DNA of 27,831 bases from positions 1 through 27,831 of the IMG/VR virus record IMGVR_UViG_3300030060_004998, one strand, 5' to 3'. The position numbers were made by a program, and so were the translations under genes. A model generated the notes under the pieces. The model was given only the letters and a program-made list of their open reading frames with translations, made no database searches and was not told the DNA's origin. This DNA comes from a virus. Positions 21,688-27,775 of the stretch are shown here, piece after piece; position 1 is the first letter of the stretch; every line of letters begins with the position of its first letter.

Positions 21688-22263
21688 TCACCTCTTTTTG
21701 TTTATTTTTTCATACGTATGTTGCCTCTCGGCTACTACCTCATTGTAGTATTCCTTAGGCCATTTCTTATAATACCCTATCTTATGTAGTTTGCAACTTG
21801 CATCATACAGTTGTTTAAATTTTTGTATCAGCATCATAGAGTATTCCAACTCTCCGTGTGTCACTGGTGCATCTGTAGGGTCGCATAAAAATTCTTGATC
21901 TTGAGGGTCAGCGGGAGTTTCAGGATGAAAACCCATAAAATACACATCTCGTCTATTGTATGTTTTGTTGTAGAAATCTATTTTTTCTTGAAACTGATTG
22001 GGGTCGTATTGTTCAAAAAAAGGATCACAATAAATTATTATATCGTGTTGTTTTTTATCCCAAGATTTTAAAACAGTGGTTAGTTGTTTTTCATACTTAG
22101 ATTTGTCCATGCGAACTTCTATTCGCACTTTTCCATCTTTTCTCCATTTAGCTGCAAAAGGACATGCAGGGAAACCTATATGTTTGTTCATCGGTTCTAA
22201 GACAGTCTTAGACCAATTAATTACATCAAGCTTTATTTTTTCTGCTTGTTTTTTTCTTGACAC
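21688..22263 (-). CDS. Unknown protein with CPFA motif, 191 aa (DUF1415-like pattern)
   Basis: The protein reads VINWSKTVLEPMNKHIGFPA followed by CPFAAKWRKDGKVRIEV, then DIIIYCDPFFEQYDP and MGFHPETPADPQDQEF. The order W...CPFA, a hydrophobic strand with acidic loop, then FHP followed by a P-D block is reminiscent of the bacterial DUF1415 family, though I am not certain. It is soluble, with a His/Lys-rich C-terminus (WPKEYYNEVVAERQHTYE). Only a GTG start at 22263 is available just after an in-frame stop; the next Met is residue 25, which would drop the VINW block. A possible small gene overlaps its first 38 bases. Confidence 0.78.
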   Translation of the reverse strand: MSRKKQAEKIKLDVINWSKTVLEPMNKHIGFPACPFAAKWRKDGKVRIEVRMDKSKYEKQLTTVLKSWDKKQHDIIIYCDPFFEQYDPNQFQEKIDFYNKTYNRRDVYFMGFHPETPADPQDQEFLCDPTDAPVTHGELEYSMMLIQKFKQLYDASCKLHKIGYYKKWPKEYYNEVVAERQHTYEKINKKR

Positions 22264-22363
22264 TCGGTAACAACCCTTTGTTGACTGCTCTTGCCCTTTC
22301 TGAAAATCCTAATTTCTTACCAGTTCTAATTTTATTTTTTATGGTGGATACTTTAGCTACCAT
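22226..22363 (-). CDS. Possible small basic protein, 45 aa
   Basis: An open frame from ATG 22363 to TGA at 22226 encodes MVAKVSTIKNKIRTGKKLGF, SERARAVNKGLLP and a Lys/Ser/Arg tail. It fills an otherwise empty gap, has the same basic character as its neighbours and overlaps the next gene by 38 bases. There is no good ribosome site, so the call is tentative. Confidence 0.4.
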   Translation of the reverse strand: MVAKVSTIKNKIRTGKKLGFSERARAVNKGLLPSVKKKTSRKNKA

Positions 22364-22391
22364 TGATTATGTCTTAAATCTTGCTGCTGCA

Positions 22392-22526
22392 TTATTTTTT
22401 TTTTCTAACCGTTTGAGCTGCTCTTCTAAATTGTGCTGCAGTTGGTGCTCCCTTCTCACCTTTCTTTCTCATCTTCTCTCCACGTTTTCTTTTAGCGTGA
22501 ATATTTGCGTATAAGCCTTTTCTCAT
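22392..22526 (-). CDS. Small basic protein, 44 aa (GLYANIHAKRKR type)
   Basis: ATG 22526 overlaps the preceding stop as ATGA, and TAA lies at 22392-22394. The product is MRKGLYANIHAKRKRGEKMR, then KKGEKGAPTAAQFRRAAQTV and RKKK. I recognise the GLYANIHAKRKR...GAPTA arrangement from small basic proteins of many marine phages, which supports this as a real gene despite 44 residues. The function is unknown; the charge suggests a nucleic acid partner or packaged protein. Confidence 0.72.
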   Translation of the reverse strand: MRKGLYANIHAKRKRGEKMRKKGEKGAPTAAQFRRAAQTVRKKK

Positions 22527-22756
22527 TTTTTCTTTGTGGTTTTCTTTTTACCACCCCCTAGTAAATCTTTATCAGCTTTTCTTGCTCCACCTTTACCACT
22601 AACAAAAGATTTTACACGGCCCATCGCCCATTGATGTGATGAAACTTTTGGTCTTGAACCAGAGCTATAGTAAGCTCCTAGTCCTCTTTTATAAACTTTA
22701 TCTAAAGTGCTTTTAGAAAATCTACTTGCGCCAGGTATACTCTTATATTTTGACAT
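22523..22756 (-). CDS. Small basic protein, 77 aa (DUF5824-like pattern)
   Basis: The core KVYKRGLGAYYSSGSRPKVS, then SHQWAMGRVKSFVSGKGGAR and KADKDLL, matches what I remember as a DUF5824-type domain found in aquatic phages and large algal viruses. It ends with a Lys-rich tail (GGGKKKTTKKK). Family naming is tentative and the function is unknown. It overlaps both neighbours (TAATG at 22756, ATGA at 22523). A GGAG/AAAGG site precedes it. Confidence 0.8.
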   Translation of the reverse strand: MSKYKSIPGASRFSKSTLDKVYKRGLGAYYSSGSRPKVSSHQWAMGRVKSFVSGKGGARKADKDLLGGGKKKTTKKK

Positions 22757-22983
22757 TAGCCTTTACTCCTTTGTTTGCTAATTTTATCCATCATAGCAGG
22801 AGTTAGTTTGCCTTGTCTATATAGTTTTGCAGTTCGTTTAATTTCTGCTTCTCTCGCTTTTGGATTTTTTGCGCCCCTTACATATTTTTTAGGAACGCCT
22901 CCCTTTGTTTTGGCAACCCTTTTAAACTTTCTTTTACCCCCTGTAGAAACTTGTTTTCTCATTTGTGATCTTGATATTGCCAT
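22756..22983 (-). CDS. Small basic protein, 75 aa
   Basis: MAISRSQMRKQVSTGGKRKF precedes the core VPKKYVRGAKNPKAREAEIK, then RTAKLYRQGKLTPAMMDKIS and KQRSKG. It is strongly basic and helical in the second half. From memory this is a recurrent marine phage protein of unknown function encoded next to the DUF5824-like one. There is no Shine-Dalgarno sequence; ATG 22983 overlaps the upstream stop as TAATG, so translation is likely coupled. Confidence 0.8.
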   Translation of the reverse strand: MAISRSQMRKQVSTGGKRKFKRVAKTKGGVPKKYVRGAKNPKAREAEIKRTAKLYRQGKLTPAMMDKISKQRSKG

Positions 22984-23210
22984 TAAAAGTCAGTGGTCTT
23001 AATAAGAAACTCTTCTATCCAAGCTATCTTATCATCCATCTGTATTAATTTTGATTTTATCACAGCAATATCTTGTTGCATTTGTGCAACACTATCGGCT
23101 TTCTTTTCTACTGCGTTTAAGCGCTCAGACCACATACCCCATGTCATGCCGACTGTTGCAATCAGCACAACATAAGGCAGGACTGTTTTCATCTCTATCT
23201 TAATCGACAT
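22983..23210 (-). CDS. Single membrane helix plus coiled coil protein, 75 aa
   Basis: A membrane segment (about residues 9-26, VLPYVVLIATVGMTWGMW) is followed by a coiled coil (SERLNAVEKKADSVAQMQQD and onward). The start at 23210 is chosen because a GAGG site lies 7 bases upstream; an in-frame GTG at 23216 is too close to it. The W...ERLNxxE junction is shared with the protein at 26095-26451. It could be a holin, spanin or antiholin component; the lysozyme at the operon end lacks its own export signal, so some membrane lysis protein is expected. Not proven. Confidence 0.78.
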   Translation of the reverse strand: MSIKIEMKTVLPYVVLIATVGMTWGMWSERLNAVEKKADSVAQMQQDIAVIKSKLIQMDDKIAWIEEFLIKTTDF

Positions 23211-23242
23211 ACACAATCCTCATCTGTTTTACAATCGCACAT
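23195..23242 (-). CDS. Possible 15-residue cysteine-rich micro-ORF
   Basis: In the gap between two coiled-coil genes, ATG 23242 is preceded by AGGAG (23249-23253) at 6-base spacing and encodes MCDCKTDEDCVCRLR, stopping at TAG 23195. Four Cys in two CxC pairs within 15 residues is unusual. It overlaps the next gene start by 16 bases. It could be a real metal-binding microprotein or merely a leader that couples translation. Confidence 0.35.
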   Translation of the reverse strand: MCDCKTDEDCVCRLR

Positions 23243-23251
23243 GGTTTACTC

Positions 23252-23770
23252 CTATTTTGTTCCTTTTGCGGACATTCCGCTTAATGGATTATTTAAAGCC
23301 TTATTGATCTGTAAGTCAAGGTTTTCTTCAATCAGTTTAAGTTCGTCAAATATCTCTCTGGTATCCTCTTTTTGTCTATCTTCCACGTCATTTACAATTT
23401 CAGTAATGTGTCGAACATCGCCTTCCATTTGACGCAAGTCTGTTTTAAGGTCGTCTTTTAATTCTCTACTTACAGTCGATATAAGATTTATTTCTTCTAA
23501 AACTATGTCTAGTTCACTCTTCAAACCGTCAACTTTTTGTATGACAATTTCCATTTCTGCTTGTGTGTTTGATTCTATTAAAGATATTTTCTTATCAAAT
23601 CCAGAGAGATCCGGCTCGGTATAAAGTAAAATCTTCTCCTTCATTGAAAGATAGTCGGAGTAAAAATTAAAAACGGCCCATGCACCCGAACCAAGTGCAC
23701 CCAATAAGGTAATAATAGCGAAGACCTTCCCCCCGGATACCTTCATCCCAGCATACTCAATACTGGGCAT
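23252..23770 (-). CDS. Membrane helix plus long coiled coil protein, 172 aa
   Basis: After a short basic/Gly N-terminus (MPSIEYAGMKVSGGK) there is one membrane helix (about 15-35, VFAIITLLGALGSGAWAVF), then a long acidic coiled coil (about 50-155) with heptads such as SELDIVLEEINLISTVSREL, and a short loose end (LNNPLSGMSAKGTK). The likely topology is N-in with the coiled coil outside or vice versa; it cannot be decided here. It overlaps the acidic exported protein gene by 14 bases and has a GGAG site. It may be a phage envelope protein, a spanin-like factor or a superinfection factor; the family was not recognised. Confidence 0.78.
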   Translation of the reverse strand: MPSIEYAGMKVSGGKVFAIITLLGALGSGAWAVFNFYSDYLSMKEKILLYTEPDLSGFDKKISLIESNTQAEMEIVIQKVDGLKSELDIVLEEINLISTVSRELKDDLKTDLRQMEGDVRHITEIVNDVEDRQKEDTREIFDELKLIEENLDLQINKALNNPLSGMSAKGTK

Positions 23771-25391
23771 CTATCATCTCCTGAATTGTATTATCTTGTG
23801 CCATGTTAAACAACATACCATACTGATCTTCTATTGTCTTGTTTAAATACTCAGTGACATTTGTATCTTGTATAAAAGACTGACTGTCAAAAAAAGTTTT
23901 TGTGTTGCCTAGTATTTGCATCACAATCAAAGTTTTAGTCTGAGCAGCGTCATCATATCTTGCCTTATCATCAATCTTCTTTACGATTTTGGTAGCAGCC
24001 TTTTCTTTCTTTGATACCTTAGGCTCTGATGGTTTCTCTTCTTCTACCGTTTCTTCTGGATCTTCTTCTTTTTGCGGTGTTTGTGGTTCTTCTGGTTCTG
24101 ATTCCTGTGGTTCTTCTTGAGATTCTTCGGTAGTCTCTTCTGATACCTCCTCGGGTTCAGGTTCAGTCATTTCAGGCTCCTCTTTTATTTCTTCCATAGG
24201 AGGAGCTTCGTCCTCAACTTCAATAATTTCAGGTTCTGGTTCTGTAGGTGTTGTTGGCATTTCTTCAACAGAAGCCACCATTTCCGGCGGGGGTAGCTCC
24301 TCTAACTCCATTTGAATCTCATTTTCAACCGTTTCAATATTAATTGGTATTGGTATGTCCATGTCAGGTGATGGTAGCATTTCCATTGGAGGAGGGGGTG
24401 CAAACTCCATGTCAAAGTTTATTTCAAAATCTATTTCTAGTTCCACACTTTCATAAGTCACCTCTTCAGGCTCAGGTTCAATTGGTGCAAAATCTACAAA
24501 ACCATCATTCACAGATATATCATTGTACTCGAAAACCTCTTCAACAAAATCTAACTCAACTGAGTCAAACAGATTTAGATAATATATTTCCTCAATGGTT
24601 GTGATTTGTTGAGTTATGATTGTGTTAATTACATTATAAAAAACGTTGACAGTCACATCATCAAACAGAGGACCTATTGCAAGATTGATATCTCGTCCAC
24701 CTACTTCAACAGTTATTCTATTTAGAACACCAGTGAAATCGAAAGACCCATTGTATGATTGGTAACCTGATGCAATACCAGATTCAGACAAGATATCAGT
24801 CCCTTGAAAGACTGTGTTAGATCCATTACGTCCTGTAATGTGCATGTATATTCTATCTTGAGCATCTCGTTTTTCGACTTCAATTGAGTATCTTACCTCA
24901 CCACCCTTGTCTATTTGTAAATCAGATATATCAATATTGTTAATTATAAAAGTCGTTCCCATGCCTGACACACCCATCGTGGAGGTATTATTACCAGATC
25001 CTGTAATCTGTGCGCATTTATCAGTGCCTAATTCTCCACAGGTGTTGCCACTGGGCATAGTAGCGGGACCTTGCCCACCCCAATCAATATTCATATTGCC
25101 ATCATCAGCAGAGGTCACATAACCATTAGAACTATCTAGAATATTACCTGAGTCCTCGTTAGTAACAGTTGTAGTAGTAGTCGTAGTTGTCGTTGTAGTG
25201 GTCGTAATTATCTCTGTACCTTTGTCCTCTTCAGTAACAACAACATTCTCTTCTTCTGTAATAGTTACACCTGGAGTGCAAAGACCTGTAAAATTTTTAC
25301 CTGTAGCGTCAGGTAAACAATCTGCCTTAGAATAAGAGGAGGCCAGTAGTAATAAGGAAAAAAGTTTTAAACATAGCAACGTTTTGCGCAT
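23757..25391 (-). CDS. Sec-exported acidic protein with Thr run, 544 aa
   Basis: The signal peptide is MRKTLLCLKLFSLLLLASSY, probably cut after SKA (residue 23); no lipobox is seen. Next come a 13-Thr run (63-75), a Gly/Asn-rich beta domain (about 100-265), a very acidic Glu/Pro region (about 287-458, units like EPEPEEV, EEPQESEPEEPQTP), a short Lys-rich switch (KVSKKEKAATKIVKK), and a compact C-terminus (LIVMQILGNTKTFFDSQSF). The start at 25391 has AAGGAG at 7 bases; an earlier start would add 13 residues before the signal. From memory the C-terminal MQxLGNTKTFFD block recurs in marine myo- and podoviruses. The Glu/Pro stretch resembles periplasm-spanning linkers. Its signal-peptide DNA overlaps the end of the upstream gene by 65 bases. 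Confidence 0.82.
   Translation of the reverse strand: MRKTLLCLKLFSLLLLASSYSKADCLPDATGKNFTGLCTPGVTITEEENVVVTEEDKGTEIITTTTTTTTTTTTTVTNEDSGNILDSSNGYVTSADDGNMNIDWGGQGPATMPSGNTCGELGTDKCAQITGSGNNTSTMGVSGMGTTFIINNIDISDLQIDKGGEVRYSIEVEKRDAQDRIYMHITGRNGSNTVFQGTDILSESGIASGYQSYNGSFDFTGVLNRITVEVGGRDINLAIGPLFDDVTVNVFYNVINTIITQQITTIEEIYYLNLFDSVELDFVEEVFEYNDISVNDGFVDFAPIEPEPEEVTYESVELEIDFEINFDMEFAPPPPMEMLPSPDMDIPIPINIETVENEIQMELEELPPPEMVASVEEMPTTPTEPEPEIIEVEDEAPPMEEIKEEPEMTEPEPEEVSEETTEESQEEPQESEPEEPQTPQKEEDPEETVEEEKPSEPKVSKKEKAATKIVKKIDDKARYDDAAQTKTLIVMQILGNTKTFFDSQSFIQDTNVTEYLNKTIEDQYGMLFNMAQDNTIQEMIDAQY
25167..25205 (-). repeat. Thr13 codon run
   Basis: Thirteen consecutive Thr codons of all types (ACG, ACC, ACT, ACA) lie here. 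The mixed codons argue that the threonine tract is kept for the protein rather than being a fresh slippage product. Confidence 0.85.
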
Positions 25392-25887
25392 CACTAAACT
25401 CCTTTGGTTCTGGTTTATTGGCTTCAACATATTCCGCTTTGTATCTACTACCGTCTGGAATTAAATGAGGATGTTCTGCCCAGTAATCAGCCGCCTCTTG
25501 GCCAATAAGCCCGTTGACTGGACACGGAGTCCCTGCATCTTGCATACTTGTCCAAACACGAGGGTCCTGACACAAGAGGGCTACCGCACTCACTTTCATG
25601 CCGTAGGCGAACTGGCTGCGAGATAACTTAAGAAGCTGACACAGCTCGTCGTCTACAAGAACGCCTGTAGCAATACCTAACACATTATTTTGAACTGCTC
25701 CGCCAATGCCAACTTTACATATATCTGAATTTGAATTGGGAACTACTGGTGCATTTGCTGTTGGTGGCGTATTGTTAACTACCGTGCTCGACACGGTATT
25801 GGTTTCTGCCCATGAATTTTGTATTGAAAAAAACATAAATATTATTGTCGCAACGGCGCACAATAAATAAAAATAGGCTTTAAACAT
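25327..25887 (-). CDS. Sec-exported Cys protein with C-terminal membrane helix, 186 aa
   Basis: The N-terminal signal sequence (MFKAYFYLLCAVATIIFMFF) probably ends after NSWA (residue 27). It is followed by a Thr/Pro/Asn linker and a domain with four cysteines (57, 83, 106, 122) in contexts SDICKVGIGGAVQN, DDELCQLLKLSRS, LLCQDPRVWTSM and GTPCPVNGLIGQEA. A hydrophobic C-terminus (VAMFKTFFLITTGLLLF) may anchor it. I recall the SDIC...MCQDxRV...GTPCP series from marine T4-like and other phages, of unknown function. Even Cys number after the signal suggests disulfides in the periplasm. It is coupled to the 72-aa gene by TAATG, and its last 65 bases overlap the next gene. Confidence 0.82.
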   Translation of the reverse strand: MFKAYFYLLCAVATIIFMFFSIQNSWAETNTVSSTVVNNTPPTANAPVVPNSNSDICKVGIGGAVQNNVLGIATGVLVDDELCQLLKLSRSQFAYGMKVSAVALLCQDPRVWTSMQDAGTPCPVNGLIGQEAADYWAEHPHLIPDGSRYKAEYVEANKPEPKEFSDAQNVAMFKTFFLITTGLLLF

Positions 25888-26105
25888 TAATTTACCTTAC
25901 TCATAGATCTAATAAATTCCACACCTTCTATTGTTTCTATTTGTGCCTCAACTTTAGCACAAGATACTCTTGCTGTATCAGATTGCATATTACGTTCTAT
26001 AATTCTTTTTTTTTCAAGACAGTCTTTAACACCATCAGTAACAGTATGTTCAATCATAGTTCCACCTGAGAATAAAATTAAAGCTATAATAACTTTAGTT
26101 ACCAT
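25887..26105 (-). CDS. Small exported or anchored protein with two Cys, 72 aa
   Basis: A hydrophobic N-terminus (VTKVIIALILFSGGTMIEH) is followed by DCLEKKRIIERNMQSDTARV and SCAKVEAQIETI, with Cys29 and Cys49 able to form one disulfide if exported. From memory, short proteins with LxCLxKKRxIER...CxKVEA occur widely in marine phages next to the 186-aa type protein. The function is unknown. It overlaps the preceding gene by 11 bases, and its stop joins the next start as TAATG. It is a candidate lysis accessory or envelope-active protein only by position. Confidence 0.8.
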   Translation of the reverse strand: MVTKVIIALILFSGGTMIEHTVTDGVKDCLEKKRIIERNMQSDTARVSCAKVEAQIETIEGVEFIRSMSKVN

Positions 26106-26451
26106 TTGCTCTTACCTTATCTTTTAATTTTTCTATATCTCCTAATGCTTTTTCCATATCAGCTTGTAATCTCATGATATTAACTTTGTTATGAGCCATA
26201 TTTTCTAAGTCTTCTGCCATACCCTCTACTTGTCCTGATACAAATTCTAGTAACATAAATTGTTCTTGGTCTATGGGAGTTTGGTCAGCACCCTTAACTA
26301 AATCCTCTTCAAATAATGTTTGCCTTGTCTCTATATTATTTAATCTTTCAATAACTCCAAAATATGCCCACACACCAACTGCTGTTGCTCCTAAAATGCT
26401 TAACAAGTTTCTCATAGGCATAGAGATACTTGTTTGATCTGATATTTTCAT
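26095..26451 (-). CDS. Membrane helix plus coiled coil protein, 118 aa
   Basis: MKISDQTSISMPMRNLLSIL leads into one membrane helix (about 14-33, ending GVWAYFG), then IERLNNIETRQTLFEEDLVK and a coiled coil ending ALGDIEKLKDKVRANGN. The architecture and the W...ERLNxxE junction match the smaller protein at 22983-23210. From memory this is a common marine phage protein of unknown role. A GGAG site lies 7 bases before ATG 26451. It could be a holin- or spanin-like part; no proof. Confidence 0.8.
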   Translation of the reverse strand: MKISDQTSISMPMRNLLSILGATAVGVWAYFGVIERLNNIETRQTLFEEDLVKGADQTPIDQEQFMLLEFVSGQVEGMAEDLENMAHNKVNIMRLQADMEKALGDIEKLKDKVRANGN

Positions 26452-26727
26452 TTAACATCTCCATCTCTTTCTTGCTTGTCTTAATCTTGAGTTAGGATCC
26501 TTTGCTGCTTTAGGAAACTTTTTCATTTGTCCTGCGCTTCTAGCACAAAACGACTTTCTTCTCGCTTTTTCTTTTTTTGTTAAATTTTTCTTTTTTGTAA
26601 CTGCTGTTTTTAATTTAGAACCGGGGTTTTCTCGTCTGTAACGAGCAACCCCAGCTTTAGTCATTCCCGCCCCTGCTTTAGTGGGGCGGAAATATTTTTT
26701 AGTTCTAGGTGGCTGTTTGTCTGCCAT
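26452..26727 (-). CDS. Small basic protein with C-terminal RKWRC-like end, 91 aa (DUF6321-like pattern)
   Basis: The order AGMTKAGVARYRRENPGSKL, KTAVT, RRKSFCARSAGQMKKFPKAA and a final LRQARKRWRC matches what I remember as DUF6321-type proteins of marine phages. It is strongly basic, with two Cys (in SFCAR and the last residue) that may pair or bind metal. The function is unknown; a packaged DNA-binding or maturation role is a guess. TAATG junction at 26727. A GC-rich hairpin lies in its early codons. Confidence 0.82.
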   Translation of the reverse strand: MADKQPPRTKKYFRPTKAGAGMTKAGVARYRRENPGSKLKTAVTKKKNLTKKEKARRKSFCARSAGQMKKFPKAAKDPNSRLRQARKRWRC

Positions 26728-26999
26728 TATGCAAATATACAGGTTAATGAAGTTACATTAGTTAATGTAGCATGAATGACATTTTCAAATCTCATACCAT
26801 CATCTCCAATGTAAAGATTAACTTGTTCTGTGGCTGATGCAGGAGTATCTAAATCTAATCTAGTATCTCCTCCGCTTCCGTCTTTTAACAGGATATTACC
26901 AGCACTCCCAGAGCAGACTGCATTAATTGCAATCAGTCTTGCAGGTCCTGCGCCTACATTTCCTGTAGCAGTTACTTTAGCCGAGCGATAGTTAATCAT
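26727..26999 (-). CDS. Small beta-rich structural protein, 90 aa
   Basis: MINYRSAKVTATGNVGAGPA, then RLIAINAVCSGSAGNILLKD and FENVIHATLTNVTSLTCIFA: a short beta-sandwich-like protein of a kind I recall as frequent in marine phage structural regions (possible decoration or fibre protein). There is no signal peptide. An AAGGAG site overlaps the stop of the upstream gene and precedes ATG 26999. It stands just after the 254-aa protein, suggesting virion surface function. Confidence 0.78.
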   Translation of the reverse strand: MINYRSAKVTATGNVGAGPARLIAINAVCSGSAGNILLKDGSGGDTRLDLDTPASATEQVNLYIGDDGMRFENVIHATLTNVTSLTCIFA

Positions 27000-27009
27000 A
27001 ATCTACTCC

Positions 27010-27774
27010 TTATGTTGGTTGACCTGGATATGATACGTCTCTATCTTTTGCAGCCATTATGTAATCAAGTTTTGTATTCATAGCGTCTCCACCAAGAATA
27101 CCTGAAATACTAGCAGCTTGAGGCTTCATATTTGCAGTTGGAATGTTTGTTGTAGAAGTTCCAACTTTTTTTCTGTTAACAAAAAACTCTACTTTGTCAG
27201 TAGTTGTGCCTTTTGTTGCTACAAAACCTAAAGTGATAAAAGTATCATCTGCTAAAGTGACATCTGCTGTAGGTGATAAAGTAACAGTAGTTGTGGTTCC
27301 ACCACTTTTTGTTCTACCAGTAATCACACCACCGGTTCCCTCTGTCAAGATGAATGCTATTTGATTGTTAGTATTAAAAATATTCTCAGGGTTTGTAATG
27401 AATACTTCACCTAGTCCAACAAAGATGTCGGTTGAAGTTGCGCCTACTGTTTTAAGTCTGGTTTCAAAATATAATTTGTCACCTGCTGTTGTAGGTAGGG
27501 CTAAAAATTCATGCTTACCTTGTATGGATCCACCATCGTTGTCAACACCAGCAGCAGATCTTAATTCTACTTCACCATTTACTGTGTCAGCTAATACTGC
27601 AACAGTTGCGCCTGAGTCTTTAACGATTGTCCATTTGTGAGTTTCGTCAAGTGCACCTGCATAGAAATCATCCATGTAGTATACTTGATCGGGCCACATT
27701 CCTGTATTTAAATTCTCTAAAGCAGCACGTTGTGCCGAGAATAAAATTGGCCCTTTAAAGTGTGTTCCAGCCAT
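27010..27774 (-). CDS. Beta-sandwich virion surface protein, 254 aa
   Basis: It starts MAGTHFKGPILFSAQRAALE and continues YYMDDFYAGALDETHKWTIV, then alternating strands with Thr/Gly (GDKLYFETRLKTVGATSTDI, FVGLGEVFITNPENIFNTNN, FITLGFVATKGTTTDKVEFF). The pattern looks like a concanavalin/laminin-G-type beta sandwich, which is common in phage decoration or head-fibre proteins. No enzyme motif is seen. A strong AAGGAGG site precedes ATG 27774. It is the first complete gene of the - strand series in the window, probably downstream of capsid genes. Confidence 0.8.
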   Translation of the reverse strand: MAGTHFKGPILFSAQRAALENLNTGMWPDQVYYMDDFYAGALDETHKWTIVKDSGATVAVLADTVNGEVELRSAAGVDNDGGSIQGKHEFLALPTTAGDKLYFETRLKTVGATSTDIFVGLGEVFITNPENIFNTNNQIAFILTEGTGGVITGRTKSGGTTTTVTLSPTADVTLADDTFITLGFVATKGTTTDKVEFFVNRKKVGTSTTNIPTANMKPQAASISGILGGDAMNTKLDYIMAAKDRDVSYPGQPT

Positions 27775-27775
27775 A

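Noticed and set aside
24300-24860. Glu/Pro-rich region taken as a TonB protein
   Set aside because: There is a cleavable signal rather than an N-terminal anchor, the region is acidic with few Lys, and the C-terminus lacks a TonB domain pattern.
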